Source: Vibrio ouci
GTDB taxonomy: Bacteria; Pseudomonadota; Gammaproteobacteria; Enterobacterales; Vibrionaceae
Direction: 5' to 3'
Assembly (NCBI RefSeq): GCF_004551525.1
Contig: NZ_SATR01000033.1
Span: 1-51,494, forward strand
Length of the DNA stretch: 51,494 nt
The position numbers were made by a program, and so were the translations under genes. Shown piece after piece: positions 1 through 7,716 of this stretch. Numbering within the stretch: the stretch's first letter is position 1; the number at the start of each line of letters is the position of its first letter. The notes under the pieces were generated by a model. That model worked only from the letters and a program-made list of their open reading frames with translations. It did not search any database and was not told where the DNA came from.

Positions 1-147
1 AGCTTGGCAAAGTGTTGTTGGCTATATCATCAGATATTACAGCCAAATCAGGCCGCACCAGTATAATGGTGGCCTGACTCCGAATGAGTCAGAAAGGCTT
101 TACTGGAAAACTTACAAAACTGTGGCCAATTTTAGTTGACCACTACA
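1..147 (+). mobile_element. IS3-family insertion sequence, right end with OrfB C-terminus
   Basis: Bases 2-139 translate without interruption to the last 45 residues of an IS3-family OrfB transposase (DDE integrase fold). The segment YYSQIRPHQYNGGLTPNESE is the familiar C-terminal block of these enzymes. The frame ends at TGA 137-139, and the DNA then runs into GACCACTACA, which ends in CA as IS3 right ends do. The element continues to the left of the window, so whether the rest is intact cannot be seen. It marks the left side of the accessory region. The family call is confident; the exact IS name is not assigned. Confidence 0.8.
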
Positions 148-280
148 CTCTACCATCATTAGGGATTGTTCTTTAAATTTAAGAGAATTGAGAAGAGGTT
201 TGTTTTTGTCTGGCATGATGTGATGTATCTGAGAAGGTGAGGTCACTTACCATCAAGTGCCCTAATTCATCTCACCGCTA

Positions 281-311
281 CAATAAAGTTTCGTTGAACC
301 AGACTTTATTG
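281..311 (-). terminator. A/T-rich stem-loop downstream of the prepilin gene
   Basis: A 9-bp perfect stem (CAATAAAGT at 281-289 with ACTTTATTG at 303-311) with a 13-nt loop lies 20 bases past the stop of the minus-strand prepilin gene. There is no clear T run after it, so termination is only plausible. Confidence 0.3.
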
Positions 312-331
312 CAAAGAAATGAGTAACCAAA

Positions 332-895
332 TCAACAAGCATCTGTTAACACGCGAACCAAGGGGCCTTCATTCTCTGGATTTTGATAACGTACTTGACA
401 ACCGTACTCAGTGCGGTCTCCATCAGTAGGAGCGCCGCTAAAGAAAATATATATTTGATTACGACTAGACTTTTTGTCGATGAAAAAAGGGGCTGCGTTA
501 GGGTCAGTCTCAATGACGTTTTTCCCGACCGAATCGATGTTGAACCACACCTGTACTTGAGCATTGATTTGTTCAAAAGTATCGTTACCGTCCACCGATG
601 GATAACCGTTTAAAAGCGGTACTGTTACTCCACCAATTGTAACTTCCCCGTCGCCAATATCTTGCCCTTCAATTACCGCCTGACTGTATAAAAGTGTTAA
701 TGCAGACTCCATTCCTGCTCCTACATTGAGCATAGTATTGGCTTTGGCATCCTTGTTCAAATTAAGAAATCGAGGCGCAGCAATTACGGCAATTACACCA
801 AGTATGACGATAACTACTATAAGTTCTATCAGTGTAAATCCTTTATTTTGCTGTATACAGTATTCAGTTCCTGATACTAAAGGTGAAATTCTCAT
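332..895 (-). CDS. Type IV prepilin-like protein (MSHA-type pilin/pseudopilin)
   Basis: A 187-residue class III signal-peptide protein. From the chosen ATG (895) there is a 19-residue leader, then the prepilin peptidase site G/FTLIEL with Glu at +5, then the hydrophobic helix ending AAPRFLNL, which resembles MSHA major pilin MshA. The globular part ends with two Cys (YGCQ near residue 167 and the final residue), as expected for the C-terminal disulfide loop of type IV pilins. This ATG is preferred over the one 22 codons upstream because a G-rich Shine-Dalgarno stretch sits 7 bases before it. No assembly ATPase, platform protein or other pilin gene is adjacent, so it would have to use machinery encoded elsewhere. 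It sits in a region of IS relics. It could be a minor pilin or a pseudopilin. Confidence 0.75.
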   Translation of the reverse strand: MRISPLVSGTEYCIQQNKGFTLIELIVVIVILGVIAVIAAPRFLNLNKDAKANTMLNVGAGMESALTLLYSQAVIEGQDIGDGEVTIGGVTVPLLNGYPSVDGNDTFEQINAQVQVWFNIDSVGKNVIETDPNAAPFFIDKKSSRNQIYIFFSGAPTDGDRTEYGCQVRYQNPENEGPLVRVLTDAC

Positions 896-1209
896 GATGT
901 TTCCCCCCAAAAGAACTGATATGTATAAAATGACAGTTGGCAAAAAGTGTCGATTAATCAAATAGATTTTCGTAATTCAATTTAGAAAATTTCATTCAAG
1001 TGTAAAAAGCGAGACAAATAGTAGGAATTTGAAACCTTCTGCTAAGCAGAAGCGATTTTTGTCCAATTGCGCCATAAACACTAAACTTGCTTGAAGTGAC
1101 ACCGCGAGTTTTTGTGTGAGACCGACCAATGAAGGTTGTCTCTGCATCTCTGGACTTCATTCATTGTAGGTTCCTACCATATTATTCGAGATCAGATACC
1201 TTGCTCAAA

Positions 1210-1662
1210 TCATGTGTTGCAGTTTACCCCTTCTGTTCTCTCCAGATAGATCTTCTCAAATTTATGGTCGCCGTTATCATCCCATGAGACCATTGTCCCA
1301 AACCCTATGTTTCGTTCAGAAAACTCCCAAAAAACAAAACTTCTTGAAGCGTTTGAGCTATCGACTTTAAACATCATGATTTGATCGCCTTCTTGTCTGG
1401 CGTATCCTTTTGTATTGGGGTCCCCTGCTAAATGCCATCGATAACGTTCGCCATTGGGATCAAAGGGAGAAGGGTACTTAGTGAAGCAAGCAGTCTTCTT
1501 TGGGGTTATCGTTTTTTGATCAGAAGAATTATCGTTGGTTTGGAAGGTCCATCGATTCCCTATCTTGGTCAGATCTGGAATAAATGGTGTCGCCGCCTGC
1601 ACAGGAGTTGAGGTGAGTAAAATCCCAGTGCTTAGAAGAAGAGAGAATTCAACGGTTCTCAT
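1210..1662 (-). CDS. Small secreted protein, fourth member of a tandem paralogue family
   Basis: 150 residues with a Sec signal peptide (MRTVEFSLLLSTGILL..., cut after VQA, about residue 23). The mature protein shares landmarks with the three genes upstream: PDL-x3-GNRW near the N-terminus, CF-x-K, Y-x-W, GYA-x-Q-x-GDQ, WEF and a C-terminal NC. The two Cys are positioned to form one disulfide after export. I recognise no named domain. AAGG precedes the start by about 9 bases. The gene is last of four co-oriented copies and the most divergent (GYARQ for GYAAQ, GFG for GAG). Function is unknown; export to the periplasm or outside the cell is inferred. Confidence 0.7.
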   Translation of the reverse strand: MRTVEFSLLLSTGILLTSTPVQAATPFIPDLTKIGNRWTFQTNDNSSDQKTITPKKTACFTKYPSPFDPNGERYRWHLAGDPNTKGYARQEGDQIMMFKVDSSNASRSFVFWEFSERNIGFGTMVSWDDNGDHKFEKIYLERTEGVNCNT

Positions 1663-1728
1663 AGCCTATACCTTTGGTGTTAGATAGAGTGTGGATAAGA
1701 GTCATGCATCGCGGCAAGACAGCTTGCA

Positions 1729-2214
1729 CTAGGGCTTGTTGGGACAGTCGTTGTTGCCCAATCGTTTGAGCTGTGCAGTCAGGTAACTGGGTGAGGCAAT
1801 GCTGCCGTCTTTGCTAATCTTGAAGTTGGTAAAGTGACCAGCCCCCAAGCCTTCATTCGTGAATTCCCAGTTAACGCCGACATACCCTTTTCGGTATTTC
1901 TCATCCTCAAATGGGAAGAATGAAGCGTACATCACGACCACATCGCCTTTTTGAGCCGCCACTCCCCCATCATGGTCAAAGAAACTTGACCACCACTGAT
2001 AATATTGAATAGATCCGACGGTGTTGGTTTTTTCAAAGCAAATGATTTGTTTTCCTCGCCTGACGACAGGCTCACCATCCTTATAGGTGGTCATTTTCCA
2101 TTTTTTCCCACCAGTCACCAGATCTGGGGAGTATGGGGGAGCAGAATGGCCCGGAGAGGAGAATGAGGAAATTATGATCAATAATAACAAGCGAGAAAAT
2201 TTTCGTGTACGCAT
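1729..2214 (-). CDS. Small secreted protein, third member of a tandem paralogue family
   Basis: 161 residues. The signal peptide ends about residue 24 (SPGHSA/PPYSPDL). It carries the family pattern PDL-x3-G-x2-W, ICFEKT, QYYQW, VAAQKGD-x3-MYA, NWEF-x4-LGAGHF and a final Cys in NNDC. The start is 66 bases downstream of the 2250 stop relative to transcription, so cotranscription with its neighbours is likely. I cannot assign a function. The match to its neighbours is evident by eye over the whole mature length, so the four arose by local duplication followed by considerable divergence. Confidence 0.7.
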   Translation of the reverse strand: MRTRKFSRLLLLIIISSFSSPGHSAPPYSPDLVTGGKKWKMTTYKDGEPVVRRGKQIICFEKTNTVGSIQYYQWWSSFFDHDGGVAAQKGDVVVMYASFFPFEDEKYRKGYVGVNWEFTNEGLGAGHFTNFKISKDGSIASPSYLTAQLKRLGNNDCPNKP

Positions 2215-2249
2215 AGGTGGTTGCTCAATGTTTGTTAGGCTCAGTGAAA

Positions 2250-2684
2250 TTACTCACTCTTGCAGTTTCCGGCCCGGGAAAAATCGACGTTAAAAAAGTT
2301 GCCATTGCTAAGGTTGGCAGGAAAGAATGATGTCATATGCCCTAGCCCACGGTTTGCCTCCACCAACCACCAGTTCATTCCCACCGCATATAACTTGCCA
2401 TTACCATACATAAAGATCTGGCTGCCTTTTTGAGCAGCATAGCCAGAAGAAGAGAACGTTTCACCCACCCAGCTGTAATACTGTACATTTCCGTCCTGAA
2501 TATAGTTTGTGAAACAATAGTAAGCATAATGAGGATTGTTGCTGGCGGGCCATGCATCGTGGTTGCTGGTTAGTTTCCAGCGATTACCACCATCGGTCAG
2601 ATTAGGAGTAAGCGCTGAACTCGCTACAGATGTTTGAATGAAGAAAGGCGCGATAGCTATGAGAGCAAGGTAACGATTCTTCAT
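2250..2684 (-). CDS. Small secreted protein, second member of a tandem paralogue family
   Basis: 144 residues with a Sec signal peptide (MKNRYLALIAIAPFFIQTSVAS/SA). Family landmarks: PNLTDGGNRWK, YYCF, VQYYSW, SGYAAQKGSQIFMYG, WWLVEANRGLGH and terminal GNC. Its ATG (2682-2684) overlaps the TGA of the upstream paralogue in the ATGA arrangement, indicating translational coupling. GGAAGTG lies just before the start. It has one extra Cys-adjacent Tyr cluster but the same overall plan. Unknown function. Confidence 0.75.
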   Translation of the reverse strand: MKNRYLALIAIAPFFIQTSVASSALTPNLTDGGNRWKLTSNHDAWPASNNPHYAYYCFTNYIQDGNVQYYSWVGETFSSSGYAAQKGSQIFMYGNGKLYAVGMNWWLVEANRGLGHMTSFFPANLSNGNFFNVDFSRAGNCKSE

Positions 2685-3184
2685 AGTTCACTTCCGATAT
2701 CCGGGCTTTGTTCTGCTTTGCTCGATGTTGTGTTATCAGCGCAATTCCCGTCTCTTTTAAACAGCGCTTTTGAAAAGTGGTCCAACTGAGTATCATGAGG
2801 AAATCGCCACTCCACCCAGTGTCCGGCTCCGAGGTTTTTGTTGGACAATTCCCAACTGATTCTGCTGAATTTCGGACGCGCCCCCATATTTGCAAAGGCA
2901 TACATAAAGACTTGGTCGCCTTCTTGAGCCGCATACCCTACAAGGACATCTGCACCGGATGAATGCCATTCATAGTTTTGATGAGAGCCTTCGACACGCG
3001 TTTTCTTAAAACAGACGATGTGATCTTTCCAACCATGGTTCTTGCCATCTTCCAAACTATACATCGAAACCTTCCAGCGGTTACCGATTGAGGTTAAGTC
3101 CGGATGATAAGGGGGGACACATAGGGCGGCGGGAGGAAATAACAGTGTTATACCCAGTATGGTTTGTAAACAAGGAGTTTTCAT
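2681..3184 (-). CDS. Small secreted protein, first member of a tandem paralogue family
   Basis: 167 residues, the longest and first-transcribed of four paralogues. The signal peptide ends about residue 22 (PPAALC/VPPYHPDL). The core has PDLTSIGNRWK, VCFKKT, YEWHSS, GYAAQEGDQVFMYA, ISWELSNKNLGAGHW and FKRDGNC, so two conserved Cys are kept. A short hydrophilic tail (about 20 residues) follows the last Cys. AAGGTGAG stands 5 bases before the ATG. The gene begins 67 bases from the outer end of the left 207-bp inverted repeat, so its promoter lies in or next to that repeat. Function unknown. Confidence 0.75.
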   Translation of the reverse strand: MKTPCLQTILGITLLFPPAALCVPPYHPDLTSIGNRWKVSMYSLEDGKNHGWKDHIVCFKKTRVEGSHQNYEWHSSGADVLVGYAAQEGDQVFMYAFANMGARPKFSRISWELSNKNLGAGHWVEWRFPHDTQLDHFSKALFKRDGNCADNTTSSKAEQSPDIGSEL

Positions 3185-3250
3185 AAGAACTCACCTTATT
3201 GTCAACTAATCGAAAGAGTGCGTATCACTGCCTGCACTTCTTCACCTAGA

Positions 3251-3457
3251 TTACCTTGTCTTGCTCGAACAGGACATTTATTAATCCTTATTAATACTTA
3301 CGACTAATCGCCGAGTGCAGTCAGTTCAATCACCAACGAGAGGAGCCATGACAACCACGAAGAATGCGCTCTCCCACTCTGCTGAATTTTAACAAGACGC
3401 CCTGACCGGCGACAGCCAGACAATTCTCTTTACACCAACCTCAGCTCTGCGACGCGC
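3251..3457 (+). repeat. Left arm of a 207-bp inverted repeat
   Basis: This segment is the reverse complement of 7951-8157 with no gaps and about 7 mismatches by eye (roughly 97 % identity). The match stops sharply at GACGCGC (3451-3457) on the inner side and fades at TTACCTTG (3251) on the outer side. On the plus strand it carries a 14-codon reading frame (ATG 3348, TAA 3390) with GAGAGGAG just before it. The outer end abuts the promoter region of the secreted-protein array. No transposase-type terminal signature was recognised. Confidence 0.9.
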
Positions 3458-3648
3458 GCCAGGGCCAGGCTGCAAAGAAAACACAACTGCCCGTCAACGA
3501 GAACTCGACCTTGTATGGCATGCTAGTTATCGAAGAGCAAGAGACGTTCATCTCGGGCGGTTATTCGTTGGGTGAAGCGAACTTTGAGAGAGATTCTTGG
3601 ACCATCACCATTTTGGGGCTCATTTCCCCGTCATATGGTTCAAGGTGA
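3348..3648 (+). pseudogene. Decayed reading frame starting inside the left inverted repeat
   Basis: After a good ribosome site, ATG 3348 opens MTTTKNALSHSAEF and then a TAA; the same frame continues open to TGA 3573. In another frame, from about 3416 to TGA 3646-3648, lies a protein-like stretch ending GMLVIEEQETFISGGYSLGE... with an internal ATG at 3520 (42 codons). Together these look like pieces of a gene broken by a stop and a frameshift. The first part is duplicated in the right repeat arm. I do not recognise the family, and it could be chance. Confidence 0.3.
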
Positions 3649-3786
3649 CTGAATGCTCCTGATAATTAAACATTATTAATGCCTCTTATAACGCAATTAC
3701 TCGCTAAGTTTTGATGGTAAACCCAAGCACTCGGTACTAAGACGACAAGCGCACCAAGTGTGTTTATTCAATCAAGGAGACAAAGT

Positions 3787-3969
3787 ATGACGACCATCAA
3801 ACACTTCATTGTGACGGCAATGTTTCTGCTGACTGCCACAGGGGGAACGGCAGGAGAAGTTTCCTTCTCTTTGACCATCGACAAGCTGCGACTTCTCGGA
3901 GACGAGGTTAAGAGAGACAAACCATTACAACAACGAGATTTCGTAAACAGCCAGTTTGAGATCAACTAG
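3787..3969 (+). CDS. Small exported protein, probably truncated by an IS
   Basis: 60 residues. The ATG at 3787 has AAGGAGA 6 bases upstream, so it is chosen over the upstream in-frame ATG (3760). A signal peptide (MTTIKHFIVTAMFLLTATGG, cleavage near TAG/EVSF) is followed by about 35 residues ending NSQFEIN. The stop codon TAG abuts TGTACCCCACG, which looks like an IS3-family tip, so the original gene probably continued further. Product unknown. Confidence 0.45.
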   Translation: MTTIKHFIVTAMFLLTATGGTAGEVSFSLTIDKLRLLGDEVKRDKPLQQRDFVNSQFEIN

Positions 3970-3992
3970 TGTACCCCACGAAAAGTGGACAC
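3970..3992. mobile_element. Probable IS3-family terminal tip (remnant)
   Basis: The sequence begins TGTACCCCACGAAAAGTGG, has the TG start and composition of IS3-family terminal inverted repeats, and directly follows an abruptly ended small gene. No transposase follows; a repeat array begins 18 bases later. Identification is from memory of such ends and needs a comparison with ISfinder. Confidence 0.35.
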
Positions 3993-4009
3993 AATATAAC
4001 TACTCACTT

Positions 4010-4204
4010 TATTGAATCCAAATATTGAATCCAAATATTGAATCCAAATATTGAATCCAAATATTGAATCCAAATATTGAATCCAAATATTGAATCCAAA
4101 TATTCAATTCTGATATTCAATTCTGATATTCAATTCTGATATTCAATTCTGATATTCAATTCTGATATTCAATTCTGATATTCAATTCTGATATTCAATT
4201 CTGA
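4010..4204. repeat. Two-part 13-bp tandem repeat array (7 + 8 copies)
   Basis: Seven exact copies of TATTGAATCCAAA (4010-4100) are followed without a break by eight exact copies of TATTCAATTCTGA (4101-4204). The core ATTGAAT of the first unit is the reverse complement of ATTCAAT in the second, so the array changes orientation in the middle while keeping the 13-bp period. It is purely tandem, without spacers. It lies in the leader region of the OppA-like gene (start 4392). Confidence 0.95.
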
Positions 4205-4391
4205 TATTCAGTAATACACGTATTGATATACGTTTATATGCTAGTGAGTTCCCCCTTCCCTTTTGGCTTGGGCGCATCTTTCTGAGGGAAGTGGGTGAAA
4301 TTCGCGATAAATTATAAATAACATATTTGCAATGGTTCGACTGCATGCTGCATTTAGTTAGGCACAACTAAATGATAAATGAGAGCCTGCC
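4205..4391. other. Intergenic leader between repeat array and oppA-like gene
   Basis: About 190 bases, AT-rich. No clear sigma-70 promoter or terminator was recognised. The short minus-strand frame here (4182-4367) reads into the repeat array and has no protein-like features. A transcript of the OppA-like gene could begin here or upstream of the repeats. Confidence 0.4.
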
Positions 4392-6038
4392 ATGAAGTTA
4401 TGTATCACAAGGAACCGTAAACAAAGCTATCAATTTTATTCTATTTTCATTGTTTGTCTGTCGTTATTGGCAGGCCCTCGGGCTATCGCTGCTGACCGTT
4501 TAGCTGACATACAAACCTTAATTAAAGGAAATGGCGTTGAGGTTGCATCCATTGACCCTCATAAAGTACAGGGTGTCGCAGGATCAAATGTGATCCGAGA
4601 TGTACTTGAAGGATTGGTGATCCAAGACCCTCTTGGAAATATTAAGCCTGGTGTAGCCAGTCACTGGTCCACCGAAGACAATAAAACATACACGTTTTAC
4701 CTTAGACCTGATGCTAAATGGTCGAACGGAACGCCGGTAACCGCCGCTGATTTTGTTTTCAGTTTTCAGCGATTAGTTGATCCCAAAACTGCCTCACCCT
4801 ACGCTTGGTTTCTTGAACTTGCGACCGTACAAAACGCGAAAGCGATTATCGCAGGGGAAAAAGCGCCAGACCAACTTGGCGTCACCGCGCTTGATGAACG
4901 AACATTACGAGTTGAGTTAGACGAAGCAACCCCACATTTCGTAATGATGGCCAGTCATAGCAGTCTTGTCGCAGTCCCTAAAGCGACCGTTCTGAAATAC
5001 GACGATAAATGGATCAGACCACATAACTTCGTCGGAAACGGGGCATATACATTACTCACATGGATCATCAACGAACGTATTGACCTCAGACGAAACCCTC
5101 AATATTGGGATAACGACAAGACCACTATCAATCGTGTTTCCATTTTGCCGATAGATGATCCCGTTTCAGAAATGAACCGTTTTTTAGCTGGCGAGATAGA
5201 CATAACATCGACGGTACCTTTAGAGCACTTTCAGAGGCTGACAGAACAGTATCCTGAGTCAGTCTCTGTTCAGGGGCTTCTATGCACAAACTACATGCGC
5301 TTTAATGCGTTGACCTCACCCTTCAATGATGTACGTATTCGTCGGGCTATTTCTTATGTCATTGACCGTGATGTACTGACTCAAAAAATATTAAAGCAAG
5401 GGCAGCGTTCGTCTTACAACCTCACACCAAATAACGTAGCAGGCTTCAAGCCATCACCACCTCAATACTCAACCTTATCTCAAGAAAAACGCATTGAGCT
5501 GGCCAAACAGTATTTGAAATCAGCAGGGTATGATATCAACAACCCTTTATCTGTTCGGTTATTGTTCCCTAACTCTAACAATCAAAAAAAACTGGCGGTT
5601 GCCATACAGTCTATGCTCAAAAAAGCGTTGGGCGTGAATGTGATCCTTGAAAATCAGGAGTGGAAAACTTATCTCAACAGCACAAATCAAGGTGAATTTG
5701 AGAGCAGTTTGATTGCGTGGTGTGGCGATTACAATGAAGCATCTACGTTTACCTCATTAATGGAGAGTAACAACACAGCCGGAGGGAGCCATTTTAAAAA
5801 TCAGGACTATGACAAAATCGCTCAAATGGCGAGGCAGGCTGTCGAATCTGAGGTGAGAGCGCTACATTATCAAGAAATGGAAAATTTTCTGGCGGATGAA
5901 ATGCCGATCGCCCCTCTTTATCAGTCAGTGCAAGTACAACTCGTGAGCCCCAACGTTGGCGGTTATTCTTCTGATAACCCTGAGAATAATGTCTACTCAA
6001 AAGATTTGTACATGATTGAACCCGAACCGATCAATTAA
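4392..6038 (+). CDS. Peptide ABC transporter substrate-binding protein (OppA/DppA family)
   Basis: 548 residues, normal length for family 5 solute-binding proteins that bind oligopeptides in the periplasm. An N-terminal signal peptide (hydrophobic stretch about residues 17-32, cut after AIA) precedes the family signature regions: GLVIQDPLGNIKPGVASHW, the WSNGTPVTAADFVFSFQRL motif near residue 110, the FNALTSPFNDVRIRRAIS block near 305, and a C-terminal lobe. No lipobox is seen. No permease or ATPase genes are adjacent, so the protein either feeds a transporter encoded elsewhere or acts as a sensor. It lies inside the inverted-repeat-bounded segment, downstream of the 13-bp array. A weak ribosome site (GAGAGCC) precedes the ATG. 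Confidence 0.85.
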   Translation: MKLCITRNRKQSYQFYSIFIVCLSLLAGPRAIAADRLADIQTLIKGNGVEVASIDPHKVQGVAGSNVIRDVLEGLVIQDPLGNIKPGVASHWSTEDNKTYTFYLRPDAKWSNGTPVTAADFVFSFQRLVDPKTASPYAWFLELATVQNAKAIIAGEKAPDQLGVTALDERTLRVELDEATPHFVMMASHSSLVAVPKATVLKYDDKWIRPHNFVGNGAYTLLTWIINERIDLRRNPQYWDNDKTTINRVSILPIDDPVSEMNRFLAGEIDITSTVPLEHFQRLTEQYPESVSVQGLLCTNYMRFNALTSPFNDVRIRRAISYVIDRDVLTQKILKQGQRSSYNLTPNNVAGFKPSPPQYSTLSQEKRIELAKQYLKSAGYDINNPLSVRLLFPNSNNQKKLAVAIQSMLKKALGVNVILENQEWKTYLNSTNQGEFESSLIAWCGDYNEASTFTSLMESNNTAGGSHFKNQDYDKIAQMARQAVESEVRALHYQEMENFLADEMPIAPLYQSVQVQLVSPNVGGYSSDNPENNVYSKDLYMIEPEPIN

Positions 6039-6119
6039 TTGTCGTTGGCTTAGCCAATATAAGGAACAATCAGGCCCTGACATTCATGAGGCTTAATGTA
6101 GCCGCTGGACGCTAGAGAC

Positions 6120-6803
6120 ATGCGAGGTGTATATAATGGCGTTGAGATGGTGCGAAACAGTTTTATGAACGTTAGGGTTTTACTGTATTTCAAGACGCAG
6201 ATAGCAGGTTATTCAATACACTGTCGTAGCAAGCTTGGGCGAGTGATTTTAACCTTGAGAAATGAACGAATAACATGGGCCCCCTACCGAGGCGAGGATC
6301 TGCCACACTGCAGCACTTGGCACAAAAGCCCAGAGCTTGAAGCTTTGGTTATTGAATTGAAGCAACACTATGCTTCTGATGAGTTATTTGCTATCGACAA
6401 ACGAAGCATGACTCAAGTCGATAACCTGTCCTTTTTTATTCTGTACATCGATAAGCCAGATACGCCTGAGTACAAACTGCTTAAGGAATATTTATGGGGG
6501 GTACAGACATCATATATTGGTGGTATCAACCGACAAATTGACACCAATGTCGTGCCTTGGTTTTGCCCCAAAGGTGGGCACTTGCCTACTGTCAGTCATA
6601 ATGCAGACAACCCTACTCAATTTATTGAAACTCTGATTTGGGAAACATTGGAAATTGATATACAACGTCGTCCAAATAACTTGCCCAAAGGAAAAGGCAT
6701 GTTTAAACCGATGTCAGGACTTATCCAATATGGCTTACAAATAAAGTACCCTTGTTACGATAAAGTCCCTCAAGCGCACCGAATTGGGACCTGGGCTTAC
6801 TAA
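6120..6803 (+). CDS. Hypothetical protein, unknown family
   Basis: 227 residues from the first ATG; ATGs at 6147 and 6165 are alternative starts, and none has a strong ribosome site. It is a soluble-looking protein with no signal peptide or membrane segment. It has a C-rich, W-rich middle (VVPWFCPKGGH) and a basic C-terminal part (RRPNNLPKGKGMFKP). I do not recognise the family. It follows the OppA-like gene by 81 bases in the same direction and ends just before a strong hairpin, so the two may share a transcript. Its context inside the inverted-repeat segment suggests acquired DNA. Confidence 0.5.
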   Translation: MRGVYNGVEMVRNSFMNVRVLLYFKTQIAGYSIHCRSKLGRVILTLRNERITWAPYRGEDLPHCSTWHKSPELEALVIELKQHYASDELFAIDKRSMTQVDNLSFFILYIDKPDTPEYKLLKEYLWGVQTSYIGGINRQIDTNVVPWFCPKGGHLPTVSHNADNPTQFIETLIWETLEIDIQRRPNNLPKGKGMFKPMSGLIQYGLQIKYPCYDKVPQAHRIGTWAY

Positions 6804-6828
6804 TCATTGAACTAACAGCCCCTGTTTA

Positions 6829-6855
6829 CTGCGTGACACTTGTTGTGTCACGCAG
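6829..6855 (+). terminator. Hairpin terminator after the hypothetical gene
   Basis: Perfect 11-bp stem CTGCGTGACAC / GTGTCACGCAG with a 5-nt loop, followed by TGATTTCTTT. It sits 26 bases past the stop at 6803. The T tract is interrupted, so efficiency is uncertain. Confidence 0.6.
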
Positions 6856-6872
6856 TGATTTCTTTGCACACT

Positions 6873-7418
6873 TCACAACACCTGACTCATTAAAGCGTTG
6901 TGGTTTCGGCTTAAAGCCATAACCTCATCGATTAGCGTTAAGCCGTGTTGTTTGGCTTGTTGTTTAAGTTGCTGTTATTGAGGTGACTGAGTACGCAGTG
7001 CGTTGGCTAAATCCTGTTTTATTATTCTTTTTGCTAACGCGTGCTCGAAGCCTTGCTCTTGTTACCAAACGTTAGTGTTGAAGATCGAGTTGTAATGGAT
7101 GTGGATATTCTGCGTGGTGATGTTTTTTGCTTTGGCGAGTTCGTAGATGAGGTCATTCAGTGATAAGTCAGATGGGGGAATTGGAGATGATAGTGGAAGT
7201 GTTTGATTGGTACTCATACTATCGAACGCACGAATAACGTTTAGGTGGAACTTAGGGCTAATCCACATGGCGTATGAGTAGACCAGTTCTTTGCATGCCC
7301 AGGTACCAGAATTGCAACCGCCACGCTTGGTGTTTAAGGCAAAGTGCGAATTTGCACTTTGGGAGTTTTCACCAAAGCAGGAATTCCTGCTTTGCTCTAT
7401 TTCATTCATAGCTCTCAC
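6873..7418 (-). pseudogene. KilA-N domain protein, pseudogene
   Basis: The intact first part (7418 to 7062) contains NTKRGGCNSGTWACKELVY and YAMWISPKFHLNVIRAFD, the C-terminal half of a KilA-N domain, a DNA-binding domain common in phage regulators. The frame then meets TAA, continues as QEQGFEHALAKRIIKQDLAN, meets a second TAA and continues to TGA at 6873. Both stops adjoin CAA/CAG codons, consistent with C-to-T decay of Gln codons. The N-terminal half of the domain is missing. It is a phage-derived relic. Confidence 0.65.
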
Positions 7419-7460
7419 AATCTAAAGAGCTTAGATCGATCTCAAGTTCATTGATCCAGC

Positions 7461-7716
7461 TCATGCAGCGTATATTTGACTGCCGAAGTAGGCTTTATCC
7501 GGAGTGAGGTCATTGAGTCCTTGATGGTTACGTTCTTTATTATAAAACACCATGTCGTTGCCATTTTTCAATCTCGGCTTCACGAGGTGTCGTGTAAGCT
7601 TTGAAGTAAACCTCCTCATATTTCAGGCTACGCCATAATCGTTCGATAAAAACGTTGTCAACCCAGTAACCTTTTCCATCCATGCTGATCCTTATGCCAT
7701 GGTCAGTTAACTTCTG
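7461..7716 (-). pseudogene. IS3-family OrfB transposase remnant
   Basis: On the minus strand the translation reads DHGIRISMDGKGYWVDNVF, then IERLWRSLKYEEVYFKAY, then a frameshift near 7555, then FYNKERNHQGLNDLTPDKAY to a TGA at 7461-7463. These are the region around the catalytic Glu and the C-terminus of IS3-group transposases. Everything upstream of about 7716 is lost (a TGA occurs just before). It is non-functional. Confidence 0.8.

Noticed and set aside
2602..2934. 110-codon minus-strand frame inside the secreted-protein array
   Set aside because: Alternate-frame shadow across two paralogues, without signal peptide or ribosome site.
3251..3457. Integron attC (VCR) site
   Set aside because: The inverted arms lack the core sites and the internal hairpin layout of VCR elements, and no cassette array is present.
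4010..4204. CRISPR array
   Set aside because: The repeats are 13 bp and directly adjacent with no unique spacers, and no cas genes are present.
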